Origin: Shewanella yunxiaonensis
GTDB taxonomy: Bacteria > Pseudomonadota > Gammaproteobacteria > Enterobacterales > Shewanellaceae
DNA: 64,000 nucleotides
NCBI RefSeq assembly: GCF_018223345.1
Contig: NZ_CP073587.1
Location: 97,001 to 161,000 of the forward strand
Direction of reading: 5' to 3'
A program made the position numbers and the translations under genes. The notes beneath the pieces are model-generated. The model saw only the letters and a program-made list of their open reading frames with translations. It was not told where the DNA came from and did no database searches. Shown one piece after another: positions 63,705 through 64,000 of this stretch. The number at the start of each line of letters is the position of its first letter. The first letter of the stretch is position 1.

Positions 63705-64000
63705 TATCGTATGTTGATCCATTCGGCCTGTTGGCTACGCTCAGATAAGCTGCCAATCCGATATCCAGTGATCAGTTGCGTAGCGAGTACATCAAGCAGT
63801 GCCGCTTCCTGGTCTGGCGCTACAGCAATCAGTAGGCCGCCGCTGGTCTGGGGGTCGCACAGCAAAGCCTGTTGTTCTTCAGTCAGCACAGGTAGCTGCC
63901 CACCATAGCTGTCGAAATTGCGGTGTGTGCCGCCTGGGACGCAACCTTGTGCCAGATACTCACGCGCTTTAGGTAGTAACGGTAATGCGTCAACGCTGAT
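63704..64000 (-). CDS. selD: Selenophosphate synthase SelD, C-terminal fragment (5' end outside window)
   Basis: The frame is open from base 64000 to the TAA at 63706-63704, 98 residues, so the gene is cut by the window edge. It has the typical end blocks [12 protein letters not shown] and [17 protein letters not shown] of SelD, the ATP:selenide phosphotransferase that makes selenophosphate for MnmH and for selenocysteine. Confidence 0.95.
   Translation of the reverse strand: MSVDALPLLPKAREYLAQGCVPGGTHRNFDSYGGQLPVLTEEQQALLCDPQTSGGLLIAVAPDQEAALLDVLATQLITGYRIGSLSERSQQAEWINIR

Noticed and set aside
1..64000. CRISPR arrays, insertion sequences, prophage, tRNA or rRNA genes, known anti-phage systems
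   Set aside because: I looked for regularly spaced repeats, transposase or integrase motifs, phage structural genes and tRNA-like clover-leaf ends and found none that I could support.

Overview
The window reads as chromosomal DNA of a gammaproteobacterium, most likely Shewanella or a close relative. The support is a run of genes I associate with that genus: hslR-hslO beside a complete gspC-gspN operon followed by yrfG/nudE/cysQ, moaACDE-modABC behind a molybdenum-cofactor riboswitch, ETF-QO, a DUF3612 regulator, a heavy-metal RND pump carrying a DUF3240 gene, and selD-mnmH. Base composition is near 50% GC and coding is dense on both strands. I saw no tRNA, rRNA, insertion sequence, prophage or CRISPR array. 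The species assignment comes from gene content only.

Layout. 1-2.6 kb: the cut end of a TiaS-like gene, a small Cys-motif protein, an HD-GYP protein and a one-domain PqiA-like membrane protein. 2.8-9.3 kb: a 56-residue membrane peptide, a four-gene metal-efflux operon on the minus strand (outer-membrane factor, adaptor, CusA/CzcA pump, DUF3240) and a divergent membrane-anchored LuxR-type regulator, with a 22-bp perfect palindrome between them. 9.3-16.3 kb: YeiH-type exporter, an unknown 172-residue protein divergent from a DUF3612 regulator, a chemotaxis receptor and ETF-QO. 16.5-21.4 kb: Moco riboswitch then moaA-moaC-moaD-moaE-modA-modB-modC. 21.5-24.4 kb: a YgiW-like OB-fold protein, a small exported protein and a QseBC-like two-component pair. 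24.4-29.8 kb: a pseudouridine synthase, a DUF6515-like exported protein, a Bax-inhibitor-1 family protein, moeA-moeB, and ribB behind an FMN riboswitch.

30-37.9 kb: oligopeptidase B with a GIY-YIG protein, five small minus-strand enzymes (two GNATs, GFA, macrodomain, VOC), an M13 lipoprotein peptidase and a small membrane protein. 38-45 kb is more accessory in character: a TPR-sulfotransferase, 0.86 kb of AT-rich non-coding DNA, a large TonB-dependent receptor with strongly biased codons, a cysteine-free Fur-family protein in operon with a His-rich YqjI-like PadR regulator, and an SDR whose catalytic lysine appears to be missing. 45.4-48.6 kb: an M14 peptidase and hslO/hslR. 48.9-60.3 kb: the type II secretion operon gspCDEFGHIJKLMN. 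60.4-64 kb: yrfG, nudE, cysQ, mnmH and the 3' end of selD.

How the genes connect: molybdate import (modABC), cofactor synthesis (moaACDE, moeA, moeB) and selenophosphate supply (selD) would all serve molybdo- and selenoenzymes of anaerobic respiration. The type II system would export proteins across the outer membrane. Metal homeostasis appears at two loci, the RND pump and the PadR/Fur pair.
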